Origin: JAYTJL01 sp964400155
GTDB taxonomy: Bacteria > Patescibacteriota > Saccharimonadia > Saccharimonadales > UBA10212
DNA: 7,015 nucleotides
NCBI GenBank assembly: GCA_964400155.1
Contig: CAYNSQ010000027.1
Location: 1-7,015, forward strand
Direction of reading: 5' to 3'
The notes under the pieces are model-generated. The model had not been told where the DNA came from. It was given only the letters and a program-made list of their open reading frames with translations, and ran no database searches. This document shows, one piece after another, positions 6,376 through 7,015 of this stretch; position 1 is the stretch's first letter, and every line of letters starts with the position of its first letter. Position numbers and translations under genes: made by a program.

Positions 6376-6394
6376 AGCCTTCGACAGGCTCAGG
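6376..6394. repeat. CCTTCGACAGGCTCAGG-type interspersed repeat with small hairpin
   Basis: CCTTCGACAGGCTCAGG lies at 6378-6394, and AGCCT (6376-6380) pairs with AGGCT (6386-6390) around TCGAC. From memory, very similar motifs (CCTTCGACAAGCTCAGG) recur between genes in many bacterial genomes including CPR; only one copy is present here, so its repeat status cannot be shown from this window. Confidence 0.4.
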
Positions 6395-6434
6395 CTTTGG
6401 CTTGAAATTGTTGAAGGTAAAAAACGTCAGTTTT

Positions 6435-6460
6435 GTTGGTTTTATATTTTAAAAACCAAC
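6435..6460 (+). other. 9-bp perfect hairpin in the 16S leader, terminator-like
   Basis: GTTGGTTTT (6435-6443) pairs perfectly with AAAACCAAC (6452-6460) around an 8-nt AT loop, followed by the T-rich GTTTGTTTTG. It resembles a weak intrinsic terminator for upstream read-through, yet it also lies downstream of the presumed rRNA promoter. A role in leader folding or processing is therefore at least as likely. Confidence 0.4.
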
Positions 6461-6476
6461 GTTTGTTTTGATCTTA

Positions 6477-6490
6477 AGTTAAAGGTTAAA
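6477..6490. repeat. Heptamer pair AGTTAAA/GGTTAAA directly upstream of mature 16S
   Basis: Two adjacent 7-nt units, AGTTAAA (6477-6483) and GGTTAAA (6484-6490), differ at one base and end about 5 nt before the predicted mature 16S end. AAAGGTTAA (6481-6489) is the exact complement of TTAACCTTT (6601-6609) in the enlarged helix 6, so an alternative leader-to-rRNA pairing is possible. Confidence 0.4.
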
Positions 6491-6494
6491 CTAT

Positions 6495-7015
6495 TTTTTG
6501 AAGAGTTTGATCCTGGCTCAGGATAAACGCTGGCGGCGTGCCTAATACATGCAAGTCGAGCGGCAACATGTTTCTCACCGAGGCGAGGAACCGTTAACCG
6601 TTAACCTTTTACCGTTCACCATGCATTATCTGTGATCCGTTATCCATGATTGTCATGGAAAAGGTAAATGGAAAACGTATGGAAAATGGTAAATGGAAAA
6701 TGGTAAATGGATTCATCACTTCAGTGAGGAATGATGGCGAGCGGCGGACGGCAGAGTAACGCGTAGGAACGTACCCCAAAGTGAGGGATAAGCACCGGAA
6801 ACGGTGTCTAATACCGCATATTCTCTTCGGAGCAAAGCATTTATGCGCTTTGGGAGCGGCCTGCGTCAGATTAGCTAGTTGGTAAGGTAATGGCTTACCA
6901 AGGCGACGATCTGTAGCTGGTCTGAGAGGATGATCAGCCTGACTGGAACTGAGACACGGTCCAGACTCCTACGGGAGGCAGCAGTAGGGAATTTTCCACA
7001 ATGGGGGCAACCCTG
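6495..7015 (+). rRNA. rrs: 16S ribosomal RNA, 5' part, cut by the window end
   Basis: The 5' landmark GAAGAGTTTGATCCTGGCTC (6500-6519) matches the universal 27F region, which places the mature end near 6495 by alignment to E. coli. Further conserved blocks are GCGGCGTGCCTAATACATGC, CGAGCGGCGGACGG, GAGACACGGTCCAGACTCCT and ACGGGAGGCAGCAG, followed by AATTTTCCACAATGGG. The window stops at about E. coli position 390. GGATAAACGCTGGCGG and the AATTTTCCACAATGGG block point to CPR, most likely near Saccharibacteria; I judged this from memory of signatures. The V1 hairpin is enlarged by about 130 nt (separate entry), while every other block looks normal, so the gene is probably functional. Expression is likely from the promoter at 6192-6221. 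Its position after gyrB-gyrA resembles the gyrB-gyrA-rrnO order of Bacillus. Confidence 0.95.
6571..6731 (+). repeat. Expanded 16S helix 6 (V1) made of degenerate heptamer arms
   Basis: The base of the helix is TTTCTCAC (6571-6578) with GTGAGGAA (6724-6731), continued by GAGGAA 6585-6590 with TTCATC 6712-6717. The two arms 6591-6622 and 6679-6710 are the same length (32 nt) and, read as a duplex, give 23 Watson-Crick pairs, three G-U pairs and six mismatches. The tip TCCATG/CATGGA (6643-6648, 6654-6659) closes an ATTGT loop. The left arm begins CCGTTAA CCGTTAA; the right arm ends in two exact copies of a 14-mer, GGAAAATGGTAAAT (6681-6694, 6695-6708), itself two heptamers. In E. coli this hairpin is only about 30 nt. 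There is no ORF or splice-like signature, and the stem is continuous, so I infer that it stays in the mature rRNA rather than being an intron. Confidence 0.8.

Larger units (their letters stand above)
6222..6494 (+). other. 16S rRNA leader region with several hairpins, no supported gene
   Basis: This stretch reads as non-coding leader. TAGTCCA (6222-6228) can pair with TGGACTA (6268-6274) over a 39-nt loop. TCCAGCCC (6292-6299) pairs perfectly with GGGCTGGA (6312-6319) around a 12-nt loop. AGTCCAGC occurs twice, at 6223-6230 and 6290-6297, so the two stems may compete. No standard boxA (GCTCTTTAACA-like) was found. The partner strand of the 16S processing stem would lie beyond the window end. 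Confidence 0.45.

Noticed and set aside
6267..6452. A 61-codon plus-strand frame between the rRNA promoter and 16S
   Set aside because: It starts at TTG without a Shine-Dalgarno, crosses two leader hairpins and the CCTTCGACAGGCTCAGG repeat, and lies in the expected rRNA leader. The product has no domain look.
6468..6497. TTGATC-N18-TATTTT as a promoter directly before 16S
   Set aside because: Transcription would start inside the mature 16S sequence, leaving no leader for processing.
6640..6648. TTATCCATG as a DnaA box
   Set aside because: Only seven of nine consensus bases match (TTATCCACA), it is a single copy, and it lies in the 16S helix tip where pairing explains it.
6591..6710. The heptamer arrays as a CRISPR array
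   Set aside because: The units are 7 nt, contiguous, without spacers, and no cas gene is present.

Overview
The window looks like chromosomal DNA of a Candidate Phyla Radiation (Patescibacteria) bacterium, most likely close to Saccharibacteria (TM7). The evidence is the start of the 16S rRNA gene (CPR-like GGATAAACGCTGGCGG, and AATTTTCCACAATGGG after the universal ACGGGAGGCAGCAG) plus a GyrB/GyrA pair of the short-GyrB type at roughly 40% GC. The phylum call rests on recognising these signatures by eye, not on a search.

Layout. Positions 1-1030 are clearly GC-richer (about 55-65% in lines sampled by hand). They carry a tight leftward cluster of four very small genes: a 131-aa exported protein (593-988), a 36-aa Arg-rich peptide whose ATG overlaps the previous stop as ATGA (486-596), a 35-aa single-pass membrane peptide (365-472) and an 85-88-aa membrane protein with about three helices (94-360). 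A strong hairpin follows at 7-46. I recognise none of these proteins. The cluster is headed by a 51-nt, nearly perfect inverted repeat (1015-1065), then four degenerate heptamers (1081-1108) and a short GC hairpin (1109-1125). Composition drops to AT-rich here, so this is either the edge of an acquired element or an assembly junction.

Positions 1267-5959 hold a gyrB-gyrA operon with a good sigma70-type promoter (TTGTTA-N17-TATAAT). gyrB starts at TTG 1351, and the gyrA ATG follows the gyrB stop after one base. Together they encode the A2B2 DNA gyrase, with ATPase, TOPRIM, active-site Tyr and GyrA-box motifs all visible. GyrA has Val at the quinolone-sensitive Ser83 position.

Positions 5960-6494 contain no convincing gene. 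They hold a possible gyrA terminator, an imperfect stem-loop (6034-6083) with 10-bp direct repeats, a strong promoter (TTGACA-N18-TATCAT at 6192-6221) that probably drives the rRNA operon, several leader hairpins and two heptamer pairs. The 16S rRNA gene runs from about 6495 past the window end.

The most unusual item is helix 6 (V1) of the 16S gene. It is enlarged to a roughly 160-nt hairpin whose arms are built from degenerate 7-nt repeats and are complementary to each other. Different heptamer units also occur beside the composition break, at the rRNA promoter and just before the 16S start, suggesting one repeat-generating process that has reached even an rRNA gene.
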